Shown here: positions 5,728-12,093 of the stretch, piece by piece | How positions within the stretch are numbered: the first letter of the stretch is position 1 | How the letters are laid out: each line of letters begins with the position of its first letter | DNA from: an uncultured Bacilli bacterium | GTDB taxonomy: Bacteria > Bacillota_I > Bacilli_A > RF39 > UBA660 | Direction: 5' to 3' | Assembly: GCA_944327405.1 (NCBI GenBank) | Contig: CALVHK010000015.1 | Coordinates: 1-15,742, forward strand | Length of the DNA stretch: 15,742 nt | The notes under the pieces: generated by a model | Database searches by the model: none | Seen by the model: only the letters and a program-made list of their open reading frames with translations | What the model was told of the DNA's origin: nothing | Program-made: the position numbers and the translations under genes

Positions 5728-6964
5728 ACAAGAGAGTTGGCACAAACTAGATAATGCGGCTAAAATATTTCCGCCCACAACTAGTTTTTATGATCCCAAA
5801 ATATTTCGCTTTTCTGTTCTTTTAAAAGAGAGTGTTAATCCTAAAAATTTAGAATTAGCCTTAAAAGAAACCATTGAAGAGTTTCCAATATATAAGTCCA
5901 TTTTGAAAAAGGGATTATTTTGGTATTATATAGAAGAAACAAACATGACTCCCAAGATTAGGTTAGAAACTACGAGTCCCTGCGAAAAATTACATACTCC
6001 CCTTTTATTTGAAGTAACCTATTTTGATACGAAAATCAATCTTGAAGTATACCATGCTCTAAGTGACGGCGCTGGATCCATGCCCTTTTTTGAAAATCTA
6101 ATCTATAATTATCTAAAACTAGAGCACAACTTAAAAGAGAATATTGTTTTAACCAAAAGTAGTGATTATGAAAAAGAAATGGATAGTTTTAGTAAATATT
6201 ACGATCCAAAAGTTAAAATAAAATTAAACACCAAGGAGAATGCTTACAAACTAAAAGGAAGATGGTATCCCGAAGGAAAAATAAGAATTATCACCGGAAG
6301 CACCAGTACGAAAAAAATAAAAGATCTAGCGCACCACTATAATACAACCATCACAGGTATACTTATTGCTCTCGTAATCAAAAGCATGGAAAATTTATTA
6401 AGTATCAAAGAAAAGAAAAAACCGATATCTATTACGGTTCCTATTGACTTAAGAAAACACTATCAATCCGAGTCTGTACGTAATTTCTTTAATGTAACGA
6501 ATATTTTCTACAAGTTTACCCATCCAAATACGTCTTTAGAAGAAATTGTGAGTGTTGTAGATAAACAGTTAAAAGAAAGTCTAACGGAAGAAAAAGTAAA
6601 TGCTAACATGACAAAAATGATATGGCTAGAAAACTTCTTCTTAATTCGTTTGGTTCCTCTATTTATAAAAAACAAAGTAATGAAATACACTTATAATTTA
6701 ACAAGAAAAAAACAAACCTTAGGTTTGTCGAATGTTGGTATGATTCAATTACCAGATAGTTGCAAACCCTACATTGATAAAGTAATGGTAATGAATAGTA
6801 CCGATGCTCTAGAATTATGCATCTTATCTTATCAAGATGAGATATGCATGAGCTTTTCTTCACACTTTATAAGTTCAGAGCTAGAAAAGAACTTTTTTAG
6901 GATATTAAAAGAATATAATTTAGATATAACCATTTATAATAACAGAATAACAGGAGATGATTAA
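5720..6964 (+). CDS. HxxxDG acyltransferase (alcohol acetyltransferase / condensation-like fold)
   Basis: The protein has 414 residues. The catalytic HxxxDG motif of BAHD/PapA/condensation-type acyltransferases is present as His112-Ala-Leu-Ser-Asp116-Gly117. The head WHKLDNAAKIFPP is typical of the alcohol-acetyltransferase-like proteins of Bacillota. A second lobe (about 190-400) has the expected DLR segment (ITVPIDLRKHY) near the domain interface. It should transfer an acyl group, probably from a thioester, to an alcohol or amine; the acceptor is unknown. A GTG at 5711 gives a longer frame, but it lies within the SD AGGTGA. TTG 5720, five nt after that SD, copies the arrangement of the preceding gene and is preferred. 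The TAA is directly followed by the ATG of the next gene. Confidence 0.82.
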   Translation: MSKQESWHKLDNAAKIFPPTTSFYDPKIFRFSVLLKESVNPKNLELALKETIEEFPIYKSILKKGLFWYYIEETNMTPKIRLETTSPCEKLHTPLLFEVTYFDTKINLEVYHALSDGAGSMPFFENLIYNYLKLEHNLKENIVLTKSSDYEKEMDSFSKYYDPKVKIKLNTKENAYKLKGRWYPEGKIRIITGSTSTKKIKDLAHHYNTTITGILIALVIKSMENLLSIKEKKKPISITVPIDLRKHYQSESVRNFFNVTNIFYKFTHPNTSLEEIVSVVDKQLKESLTEEKVNANMTKMIWLENFFLIRLVPLFIKNKVMKYTYNLTRKKQTLGLSNVGMIQLPDSCKPYIDKVMVMNSTDALELCILSYQDEICMSFSSHFISSELEKNFFRILKEYNLDITIYNNRITGDD

Positions 6965-7624
6965 ATGAATAGATGTCCAAAATGTGATGTAACACTAGTA
7001 ACAAATAGTCTGATTTGTCCTTTATGCCATAATAAAATTGAGCTAAAAGAAAAAAACAGCATTTATCCTGAACTAAAACCGAAAACCAAAGCTTACAATT
7101 TTTTAATCAAACTACCTTTATTTATTACTTTATGCGGAATTATTTTTTCCCTCTTAATCAACTACTGGGTATCCAAAGAAATTTCTTGGTCGATCTTTGT
7201 TGTATTAGGAATCATTTCTTTTTGGTTAACATTTAGTCAAGGAATAAACAGAGCTCATGGTTTTATGAGAATATTATTCGCTGAAATCATTGCCTTAATC
7301 ATACTTTCTGTCTTATGGGATTTGCTAACCGGATTCCATAAATGGAGCATCACCTATTGTTTGCCATTCCTCTGTATCGCCTATACCATAACTTTTTTAA
7401 TCATTCGTATATTTACGAGATACCGAAGAAAAGAATACATATTTTATACTTATATCAACTCTCTAATTGGCCTCTTACCCCTATACTTTATTATCGGTGG
7501 GAAACTAAATACTTTATGGCCATCATATTTATCGGTATGTACTTCTCTTTTTGCTCTAATCTTCTTATTTATTTTTAACCATCACACTTTAGAAACCGAA
7601 ATAGAGCGAAGATTACATATTTAA
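6965..7624 (+). CDS. Zinc-ribbon polytopic membrane protein (DUF6320-like)
   Basis: The protein has 219 residues. A zinc ribbon at the N-terminus (Cys4-x2-Cys7 and Cys18-x2-Cys21) is followed by a Lys-rich linker and about six membrane segments (roughly 48-66, 74-90, 100-118, 130-150, 160-178, 186-206). The short tail is hydrophilic (TEIERRLHI). It resembles the DUF6320 proteins I associate with this esterase/acyltransferase pair in Clostridia and Bacilli; the name is from memory. The ribbon should lie in the cytosol. It starts immediately after the acyltransferase stop, with AGGAG eight nt upstream. Its stop overlaps by 3 bp the stop of the convergent gene on the other strand, so no terminator fits between them. 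Its role is unknown; it may anchor or supply the two enzymes at the membrane. Confidence 0.75.
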   Translation: MNRCPKCDVTLVTNSLICPLCHNKIELKEKNSIYPELKPKTKAYNFLIKLPLFITLCGIIFSLLINYWVSKEISWSIFVVLGIISFWLTFSQGINRAHGFMRILFAEIIALIILSVLWDLLTGFHKWSITYCLPFLCIAYTITFLIIRIFTRYRRKEYIFYTYINSLIGLLPLYFIIGGKLNTLWPSYLSVCTSLFALIFLFIFNHHTLETEIERRLHI

Positions 7625-8112
7625 TTAATGAGAGTAAATACAATATCTACAATAAAAAGAAGAATAAGACCAATCGAAACAAAGATTGGTATTTTCTTTT
7701 CTATTTTATTAACAAAAGGCAAGACAAAATAATTAACAAGAGTAGCAAGTAATCCCCATGACAAAGATACCTCTAAACAAATATATTTTCCATAATTAAA
7801 CCGCATATTTGTATAATCCCAATAAGTACGATGAAAGATATTTTCAATAAGCATACCCCCAGCAAACTCAACCAAAGTCATAAATATAGTAATAAGAAGA
7901 TAAAACAAAATTACTTCTTTCCATTTTTTTAAATGATACTGAGCCAAAAACTTACGAACAACAACAATTAATAGTGCTCCAATCCCATAAATAAAAGTCC
8001 AAGGCCCATATAGAATTCCACTGTTAAAATTATCATTCGTAAATAAATTAAGGAAATTTTCAAACAAAAACCCTAAAAAAGAAAAGATAAAAAAGATATT
8101 TACATAATACAT
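7621..8112 (-). CDS. CmpB-like putative ABC-transporter type IV membrane protein
   Basis: The protein has 163 residues and about five membrane segments. The signature GILYGPWTFIYGIGALL (around 32-48) and the N-terminal FFIFSFLGFLFE match the family called putative ABC-transporter type IV (CmpB), whose function is unproven. A conserved acidic membrane stretch, TLVEFAGGMLIE, with following Trp/Asp residues is also present. In-frame GTG 8121 and ATG 8118 are possible starts. GGTGAT lies 4 nt before ATG 8112, which also gives the usual family N-terminus (MYYVN), so I chose that. It is the last gene of a three-gene operon, with its SD close to the end of the UPF0316 gene. Confidence 0.8.
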   Translation of the reverse strand: MYYVNIFFIFSFLGFLFENFLNLFTNDNFNSGILYGPWTFIYGIGALLIVVVRKFLAQYHLKKWKEVILFYLLITIFMTLVEFAGGMLIENIFHRTYWDYTNMRFNYGKYICLEVSLSWGLLATLVNYFVLPFVNKIEKKIPIFVSIGLILLFIVDIVFTLIN

Positions 8113-8123
8113 TTGCATCACCC

Positions 8124-8630
8124 TTATTTAATATACCCATTATGCACAATTTTAGTATCTTGAACGACGATAAAAGCTTTAGGATCTAACTCTTGAATAA
8201 GCATAACTGCCTCCTGAGTATTTTTACTTTTTACATCAACAATTAACAAATCTTTCTTTTCCCGGTAATTATTTTTTAAGGAAATAACAGATACAGCATA
8301 TCCTTCTCTTCTTAGGCCATTAATGAGTTTCATATTATTTCTACTAGTTGTAACCTCAATAGAATTGATATTCTTAATAAATTTTCTCGATAAACATCCC
8401 CCAATATAAGTACCAGTCGCATATCCAAGAGAATAAAAAATAGGAATCAAAATACTATCGATATTTGTATTTAGTGCTTTTCTAGCCGCAATAAACCAAA
8501 TAAAAACCTCACAAAAAGCTAAAATTGGCGTAAAAATACTTTTCTTTCGTACCATAATCATCGTTCTGAATGTAGATATAGATACATCAATAATTCTTGC
8601 TAAAAATATTTCCAAACAAACAGAAAGCAT
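8124..8630 (-). CDS. UPF0316 / DUF2179-type membrane protein
   Basis: The protein has 168 residues. The N-terminal half has three membrane segments, with the family motifs ARIIDVSISTFRTMIMVR (about 11-28), FCEVFIWF (39-46) and LGYATGTYIGG (about 68-78). The C-terminal half (about 90-165) is a soluble DUF2179-like alpha/beta domain with GLRREGYAVSV and LDPKAFI. This is the layout of the UPF0316 (YebE-type) family, whose function is unknown. DUF2179 domains also occur in YitT-type membrane proteins and are thought to bind a small ligand. The SD before ATG 8630 is GGTGG. It lies between the zinc-ribbon and CmpB-like genes with gaps of 35 and 11 bp. Confidence 0.85.
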   Translation of the reverse strand: MLSVCLEIFLARIIDVSISTFRTMIMVRKKSIFTPILAFCEVFIWFIAARKALNTNIDSILIPIFYSLGYATGTYIGGCLSRKFIKNINSIEVTTSRNNMKLINGLRREGYAVSVISLKNNYREKKDLLIVDVKSKNTQEAVMLIQELDPKAFIVVQDTKIVHNGYIK

Positions 8631-8665
8631 AATACCACCATTAGTATTATGCCAAAAAACAAAAA

Positions 8666-8944
8666 TTACATAACTTTTAAAATCGCAACAATAATTAAAG
8701 CAATGACTACTAGAACAATGAGTATTGCTCCCAAGTACTTATTTTCTGTACGTTTCTTATAATCACGATGGATAGGTTCTCTACTATACTTATCACTAAG
8801 CAAATTCACTTCAATTTTTGTTTTGTCTTTTTCGTTCATTATTTGCTTTTGCATTTTGATTTGTTCTTCATCCATCATTGTCCCACAACTCTTACACACA
8901 AACCCATGACATGGTAAGGCTGCTCCACATTTTTTACAATACAT
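8666..8944 (-). CDS. Small zinc-ribbon membrane protein
   Basis: The protein has 92 residues. A zinc ribbon is at the N-terminus (Cys-x2-Cys in CKKCG, Cys-x2-Cys in CKSCG), followed by a charged middle and one C-terminal membrane helix (LGAILIVLVVIALIIVAIL). It is likely a tail-anchored protein with the ribbon in the cytosol. In-frame GTG 8953 is a possible start, but it lies in the SD AGGTGA that serves ATG 8944 five nt later. It is the first gene of the operon. The two sequence elements upstream (palindrome 8963-8979 and ECF-like 8993-9022) suggest two modes of control. The function is unknown. Confidence 0.75.
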   Translation of the reverse strand: MYCKKCGAALPCHGFVCKSCGTMMDEEQIKMQKQIMNEKDKTKIEVNLLSDKYSREPIHRDYKKRTENKYLGAILIVLVVIALIIVAILKVM

Positions 8945-8961
8945 TATACTCACCTACTATT

Positions 8962-8991
8962 ATTGTAAACGATTTACAAACATTTAGTAAA
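8962..8991 (-). promoter_or_regulatory. Promoter with a perfect palindromic operator
   Basis: On the minus strand TTTACT (complement of 8986-8991) and TACAAT (complement of 8962-8967) have an 18-bp spacer. TTGTAAA (8963-8969) and TTTACAA (8973-8979) form a perfect 7-bp inverted repeat with a 3-bp centre that covers the -10. This is the position of a repressor operator. Confidence 0.5.
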
Positions 8992-8992
8992 G

Positions 8993-9022
8993 ATAACGCA
9001 TAAACTTTACATTTTTATTGAC
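8993..9022 (-). promoter_or_regulatory. Second copy of the ECF-like promoter motif
   Basis: AGTTTATGCGTTAT (complement of 8993-9006) is identical to the element upstream of the sigma gene. GTCAAT (complement of 9017-9022) lies 18 bp before CGTTAT, against 17 bp in the sigma copy. Both copies continue as CAATAAAA on the -35 side. It suggests the sigma factor also controls the zinc-ribbon/UPF0316/CmpB operon. Confidence 0.42.
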
Positions 9023-9115
9023 ACTATTCTTTTAAATCGTATAAGCAAAAAGTAACATGCAAAGAAATAGATTTAATCAATAAAGAAAAAATACAACTTT
9101 TTGGCACATAACAAA

Positions 9116-9145
9116 AAAATAGGCCTATTTTTTTAGGTCTATTTT
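9116..9145 (-). terminator. Terminator of the second SDR gene
   Basis: On the minus strand AAAATAG-a-CCTA pairs with TAGG-c-CTATTTT (complements of 9134-9145 and 9116-9127), with one mismatch and an A6 loop, followed by T-run residues. The SDR stop codon lies inside the left arm. The core TAGGCCTA is itself palindromic. Confidence 0.7.
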
Positions 9146-9891
9146 GACTTTCTCATTTGTATTTTATAGGCAATGAATAAAGCTAGGCGATGAGGAGCAA
9201 AACGATTAAAGAACAAGGTAAGCTTCATCATAATTGTTGGTACAATAATCATTTTCCGTTGAAACAATTTATCAATAGCATACTCTGCCACTTCATAACT
9301 ACTTGCCTCTCGTATTGCAAATGTTCCATGAGCTACGCGGTTAAACTCGGTTGCCACTGGACCAGGACACAAAGCACAAATGGTAACGTGACTTTTAGCT
9401 ACTCTTAACTCTTCATTAATTGCCATCGTAAGTTTAGTCACATAATTCTTGGTCGCATAATAAGTACTTAGTCTCGGACCTGCCATAAAACCGGCACTAG
9501 AGCAAACATTTAAAATGTATCCAGAATCTCTACGCACAAAATCTTGTAAAAAGAGTTTCGTTAAAATATGGTATGCTCGAACATTTAAATCAATCATTTT
9601 AAGTTCCGTATCCAAGTCAGTCTTAACAAACTCTCCAAACAAACCAAATCCAGCATTATTTATTACTACATCAATCTGTTTACTTTTCACTTTCTCATAT
9701 AATTTAAAACAGTTTTCTTCAATAGAAAGATCCATCGGAATAATGGTTACATTGCCATCAAGCTCTTGTTTTAATTCTAGAAGTCGATTCTTTCTTCTTG
9801 CCACCAAAATAAGATCATATCCCATTTTGGATAGAACTCTAGCCATATCTCTACCCATTCCCGAAGAAGCTCCCGTAATTAATGCCCTCAT
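9139..9891 (-). CDS. SDR-family oxidoreductase, DltE/YqjQ-like
   Basis: The protein has 250 residues. TGASSGMG (6-13) binds the cofactor, NNAG is at 78-81, and the catalytic residues are Ser131/132, Tyr144 and Lys148 (YYATK). The CPGPVAT segment at about 174-180 is the usual post-catalytic loop. Arg32-Arg33 after the second strand favours NADP(H). The tail (about 205-250) is hydrophobic and basic (IIVPTIMMKLTLFFNRFAP...), as in membrane-associated SDRs related to DltE and to bacterial ketoacyl/ketosphinganine-type reductases. The substrate is unknown. ATG 9891 has AGAGGTG five nt upstream. It follows the pyrophosphatase stop by 40 bp on the same strand and probably shares its transcript. Confidence 0.9.
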   Translation of the reverse strand: MRALITGASSGMGRDMARVLSKMGYDLILVARRKNRLLELKQELDGNVTIIPMDLSIEENCFKLYEKVKSKQIDVVINNAGFGLFGEFVKTDLDTELKMIDLNVRAYHILTKLFLQDFVRRDSGYILNVCSSAGFMAGPRLSTYYATKNYVTKLTMAINEELRVAKSHVTICALCPGPVATEFNRVAHGTFAIREASSYEVAEYAIDKLFQRKMIIVPTIMMKLTLFFNRFAPHRLALFIAYKIQMRKSK

Positions 9892-9931
9892 AAGTACACC
9901 TCTACTTTAATTCTCCCCGAAAACACCCCAG

Positions 9932-11551
9932 TTATACTCTTTTTTGCAACACTTCCAAAAGTGCCGGAAGCATTTGTTTTTTTCTAGAAACCAAATCCGG
10001 AATATACACTCCTTCATAAGTTTCTTTAAGATCAAAGGCATCTCCAATAATATCACTAGCATTCGTATTATAAATAACATAACTTCCATTTTTATAAACA
10101 TCGGTAATAAATAGGCAACAACACATATAATTACCACTGGCAAGTTCATCAAGTTTGGCAATATACTCATCCATATTTGCCTCAATATCATTAAAGTCCA
10201 TCGTCATAACTTGAGAAATACCAAGCATATTATTACCAATACTATAAGACTTAAAGTCTTGATGAATTAAATCATGAACGCCAATACCTTTAATACTTGA
10301 TGCTGCCTTAAACATTTGATAACCATAATCATCAATATCAACCTTTGCTATTTTCGCAAGCTTAGACGCCGCAAAAATATCTTCTTCCGTAGTCGTTGGT
10401 GATTTAAAAATAAGTGTATCAGATAAAATAGCACTAAGCATAAGTCCCGCTATATCTTTGGGAATAGCAACATGCTTTTCTACAAACAAGTTATAAATAA
10501 TCGTACAGGTACAACCGACTGGCATACTTCGAAAATTAATTGGCACATTAGTTCCAATTGCTCCTAAATTATGATGATCGATAATCTCTGTAATTTCCGC
10601 TTCTTCAATACCAATCGCACTTTGAGCTAAACTATTATGGTCTACCAAAATAACTTTCTGTTTATTATAATTATCAGCATTAGTAACTTTTAGTAGTCCC
10701 AAACACTCATTTTTATTATTAACAACTGGATAATTGGTATGGCCCTCTTTATTTGCTAAATCTAAAAAGTCAGTTCGATATGCTTTACTATTAATCGTGA
10801 TCGGTTTTGAATTAATATCAATCGTTTTAATCCGGTTACTTAAAATAACTTTATTTGCTGTATCTAAACTACCATATTTACTCACAATAACATTAACCTG
10901 ATTCTTTTCTGCTTTCTTAAGCAATTTTGTAGGTAAAACATGATTACCCGTTAATACAATTAATTTAACTTTGGAATCAATCGCATATTCAAGTATTTTA
11001 TACCGATCTCCAACAATTAATATATCCTTTTCAGATAAAGCAACTTCTTCATGAAATGTTTTACTTTGAAAAGAAGCAACCATAACATTTCCTTTAATAA
11101 CATCATCAAATTGAAGTAAAGATACCCCATCAACACTATTTAACATATTTTCATAACTAGTATCAACACGCTCTTTATCACCACAAATTAAAAACTTAGC
11201 AATTTCTTTTAAAGTAACAAACCCTGATAACTTTTTTTCCTCATCAACCAAAGGAATCGCTGTAATCCCTTCTTTTTGCATATACATGAATGTCTCATAA
11301 ATCGAATCACTTTCATGAGCTATCGCTTTCTTATTATATTTAATATCTTTAATTCGAACTTTGGTATCATTCAAATAATCTGGTTCTTTCACTTTAAAAT
11401 AATCAATAACAAACTTAGATTCATTATTAAGATGTCCTAAAACTTTAGGTACCGTATTTTTACCAGTCTCATTCAAAAGATAAGACAAAGCAATACTTGC
11501 ACAGACACTATCAGTATCCGGATTACGATGTCCAAAAATAAATGTTTGCAT
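9932..11551 (-). CDS. Manganese-dependent inorganic pyrophosphatase with CBS and DRTGG regulatory domains
   Basis: The protein has 539 residues, the length of CBS-containing family II pyrophosphatases. The DHH-fold part opens with GHRNPDTDS (7-15). A regulatory insert follows: CBS1 (about 68-125), a DRTGG-like domain (about 130-240) and CBS2 (about 243-300). The catalytic part resumes with VDHN, DHH (IDHHNLGAIG) and SDTLIFKSPTTT, and ends in a DHHA2 domain with the substrate-binding SRKKQ near the C-terminus. It hydrolyses pyrophosphate in the cytosol, pulling biosynthetic reactions forward. In this family adenine nucleotides bind the CBS pair, and diadenosine polyphosphates activate forms with DRTGG. 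ATG 11551 has AAAGAGGG upstream. Confidence 0.95.
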   Translation of the reverse strand: MQTFIFGHRNPDTDSVCASIALSYLLNETGKNTVPKVLGHLNNESKFVIDYFKVKEPDYLNDTKVRIKDIKYNKKAIAHESDSIYETFMYMQKEGITAIPLVDEEKKLSGFVTLKEIAKFLICGDKERVDTSYENMLNSVDGVSLLQFDDVIKGNVMVASFQSKTFHEEVALSEKDILIVGDRYKILEYAIDSKVKLIVLTGNHVLPTKLLKKAEKNQVNVIVSKYGSLDTANKVILSNRIKTIDINSKPITINSKAYRTDFLDLANKEGHTNYPVVNNKNECLGLLKVTNADNYNKQKVILVDHNSLAQSAIGIEEAEITEIIDHHNLGAIGTNVPINFRSMPVGCTCTIIYNLFVEKHVAIPKDIAGLMLSAILSDTLIFKSPTTTEEDIFAASKLAKIAKVDIDDYGYQMFKAASSIKGIGVHDLIHQDFKSYSIGNNMLGISQVMTMDFNDIEANMDEYIAKLDELASGNYMCCCLFITDVYKNGSYVIYNTNASDIIGDAFDLKETYEGVYIPDLVSRKKQMLPALLEVLQKRV

Positions 11552-11573
11552 AAAATCCCTCTTTCGTTAATTA

Positions 11574-11582
11574 ATCATACCA
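11574..11582 (-). promoter_or_regulatory. Extended -10 of the pyrophosphatase gene
   Basis: On the minus strand TGGTATGAT is an extended -10 element about 22 bp before the ATG. No clear -35 is visible. It follows the terminator at 11601-11624, consistent with independent transcription. Confidence 0.4.
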
Positions 11583-11600
11583 TAAATTAAAGCAAAAATA

Positions 11601-11732
11601 AAGAGAAGTTGAAGTCCTTCTCTTAAAAGTGTGAGTTTGAGTTTATATGTTATTTTTCTTGTAATTGTTGATAAAGTGTGTATGTTTTGAATATTCTGTC
11701 GATCACTCCTCCTTTCTTAACAATAGTATACT
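11601..11732 (-). ncRNA. Small transcript, unit C
   Basis: AGTATACT (complement of 11725-11732) precedes a strong SD, GAAAGGAGG (complement of 11708-11716). The transcript ends at AAGAGAAG (11601-11608) paired with CTTCTCTT (11617-11624), then a T-rich tail. No -35 is found at 16-18 bp in any unit, so an activator would be needed. Whether the product is an RNA or a short peptide mRNA is open. The plus strand carries a TTGATA-18-TATTCT promoter-like pair pointing the other way. Confidence 0.5.
11650..11706 (-). CDS. Possible 18-residue peptide in unit C
   Basis: GTG 11706 to TAA 11650 reads MIDRIFKTYTLYQQLQEK. GAAAGGAGG ends only one nt before the GTG, tighter than normal. In unit A the same peptide would need removal of one inserted base; its downstream codons then read TYTLYKPIQEK, so the C-terminus is conserved at protein level. 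I do not recognise the peptide. Weakly supported. Confidence 0.3.
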   Translation of the reverse strand: MIDRIFKTYTLYQQLQEK

Positions 11733-11812
11733 TTACAATTATGTGCTTTCTATGGAATTCTTACGAAAAATAATGATTTACATTTTTAACTTACATAAAT
11801 TTCCTTATTCTT

Positions 11813-11894
11813 ATCACTTCTCCTTTCATGATAACAGTATACTAAACAATTATGTATTTTTGATGTAATTCCCTTGAAAGAATAGTGATTTACA
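11813..11894 (-). repeat. Truncated unit B
   Basis: It holds TTTACA at 11889-11894 (TGTAAA on the minus strand), AGTATACT at 11836-11843 and the SD-like GAAAGGAGAAGTGAT (complement of 11814-11828). After a few codons it passes into the upstream region of unit C, without the 42-nt block or a terminator. It would read through into unit C, giving that copy a second promoter. Confidence 0.6.
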
Positions 11895-11909
11895 TTTTTA
11901 TGCAAAAAA

Positions 11910-12042
11910 AAGGGAAGTGTGTGTCCTTCCCTTAAAAGTGTGAGTTTGAGTTTATATGTTATTTTTCTTGTATAGGTTTATAAAGTGTGTATGTTTTTAA
12001 ATATTCTACCGATCACTTCTCCTTTCATGATAACAGTATACT
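11910..12042 (-). ncRNA. Small transcript, unit A
   Basis: AGTATACT (complement of 12035-12042) would place the 5' end around 12028. The terminator is AAGGGAAG (11910-11917) paired with CTTCCCTT (11926-11933), followed on the minus strand by T8. Compared with unit C, the third base pair of this stem is G-C instead of A-T; both sides changed together, which supports a real RNA structure. An SD-led frame (GTG 12016 to TAA 11978) exists but is shifted by one inserted base relative to unit C. It may also serve as terminator of the two-component operon. Confidence 0.5.
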
Positions 12043-12087
12043 AAACAATTATGTGCTTTTTGTGTAATTTTTGTGAATAATTATGGG

Positions 12088-12093
12088 TTTACA
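12088..12093 (-). promoter_or_regulatory. TGTAAA box upstream of unit A (also at 11889-11894 and 11777-11782)
   Basis: Each repeat unit has TGTAAA followed by a (T/C)C(A/C)-rich stretch and ATT, starting 52-53 nt before TATACT. The spacing is kept although the sequence between has diverged. This is the expected arrangement for an activator site at promoters that lack a -35. The neighbouring OmpR-type regulator is the obvious candidate. Confidence 0.4.

Larger units (their letters stand above)
11601..12093 (-). repeat. Tandem array of three related units (two full, one truncated)
   Basis: This non-genic stretch of about 500 bp lies between the pyrophosphatase start and the histidine kinase stop. 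On the minus strand, unit A (about 12093-11910) and unit C (about 11782-11601) each contain, in order: a TGTAAA box, AATTGT, AGTATACT, a GAAAGGAG-type SD, a short ORF, a 42-nt block identical in both (11931-11972 and 11622-11663), and a hairpin terminator. Unit B (about 11894-11800) keeps the first half only and runs straight into unit C. The TGTAAA boxes start 52-53 nt before the TATACT in all three units. Full units are offset by 309-310 bp. Confidence 0.8.

Noticed and set aside
9515..9910. 131-codon plus-strand frame opposite the second SDR
   Set aside because: The SDR motifs on the minus strand are complete. The plus frame has no SD and no recognisable features.
9907..10191. 94-codon minus-strand frame overlapping the pyrophosphatase 3' end
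   Set aside because: It is a frame-shifted shadow inside the DHHA2 domain coding region.
11665..11868. 67-codon plus-strand frame in the repeat array
   Set aside because: It spans the junction of two repeat units, and the units' structure is explained better by small transcripts.
11601..12093. CRISPR array or insertion-sequence ends as an explanation of the repeats
   Set aside because: The units are about 310 bp apart, diverged and lack regular spacers. There is no transposase, terminal inverted repeat or target duplication.
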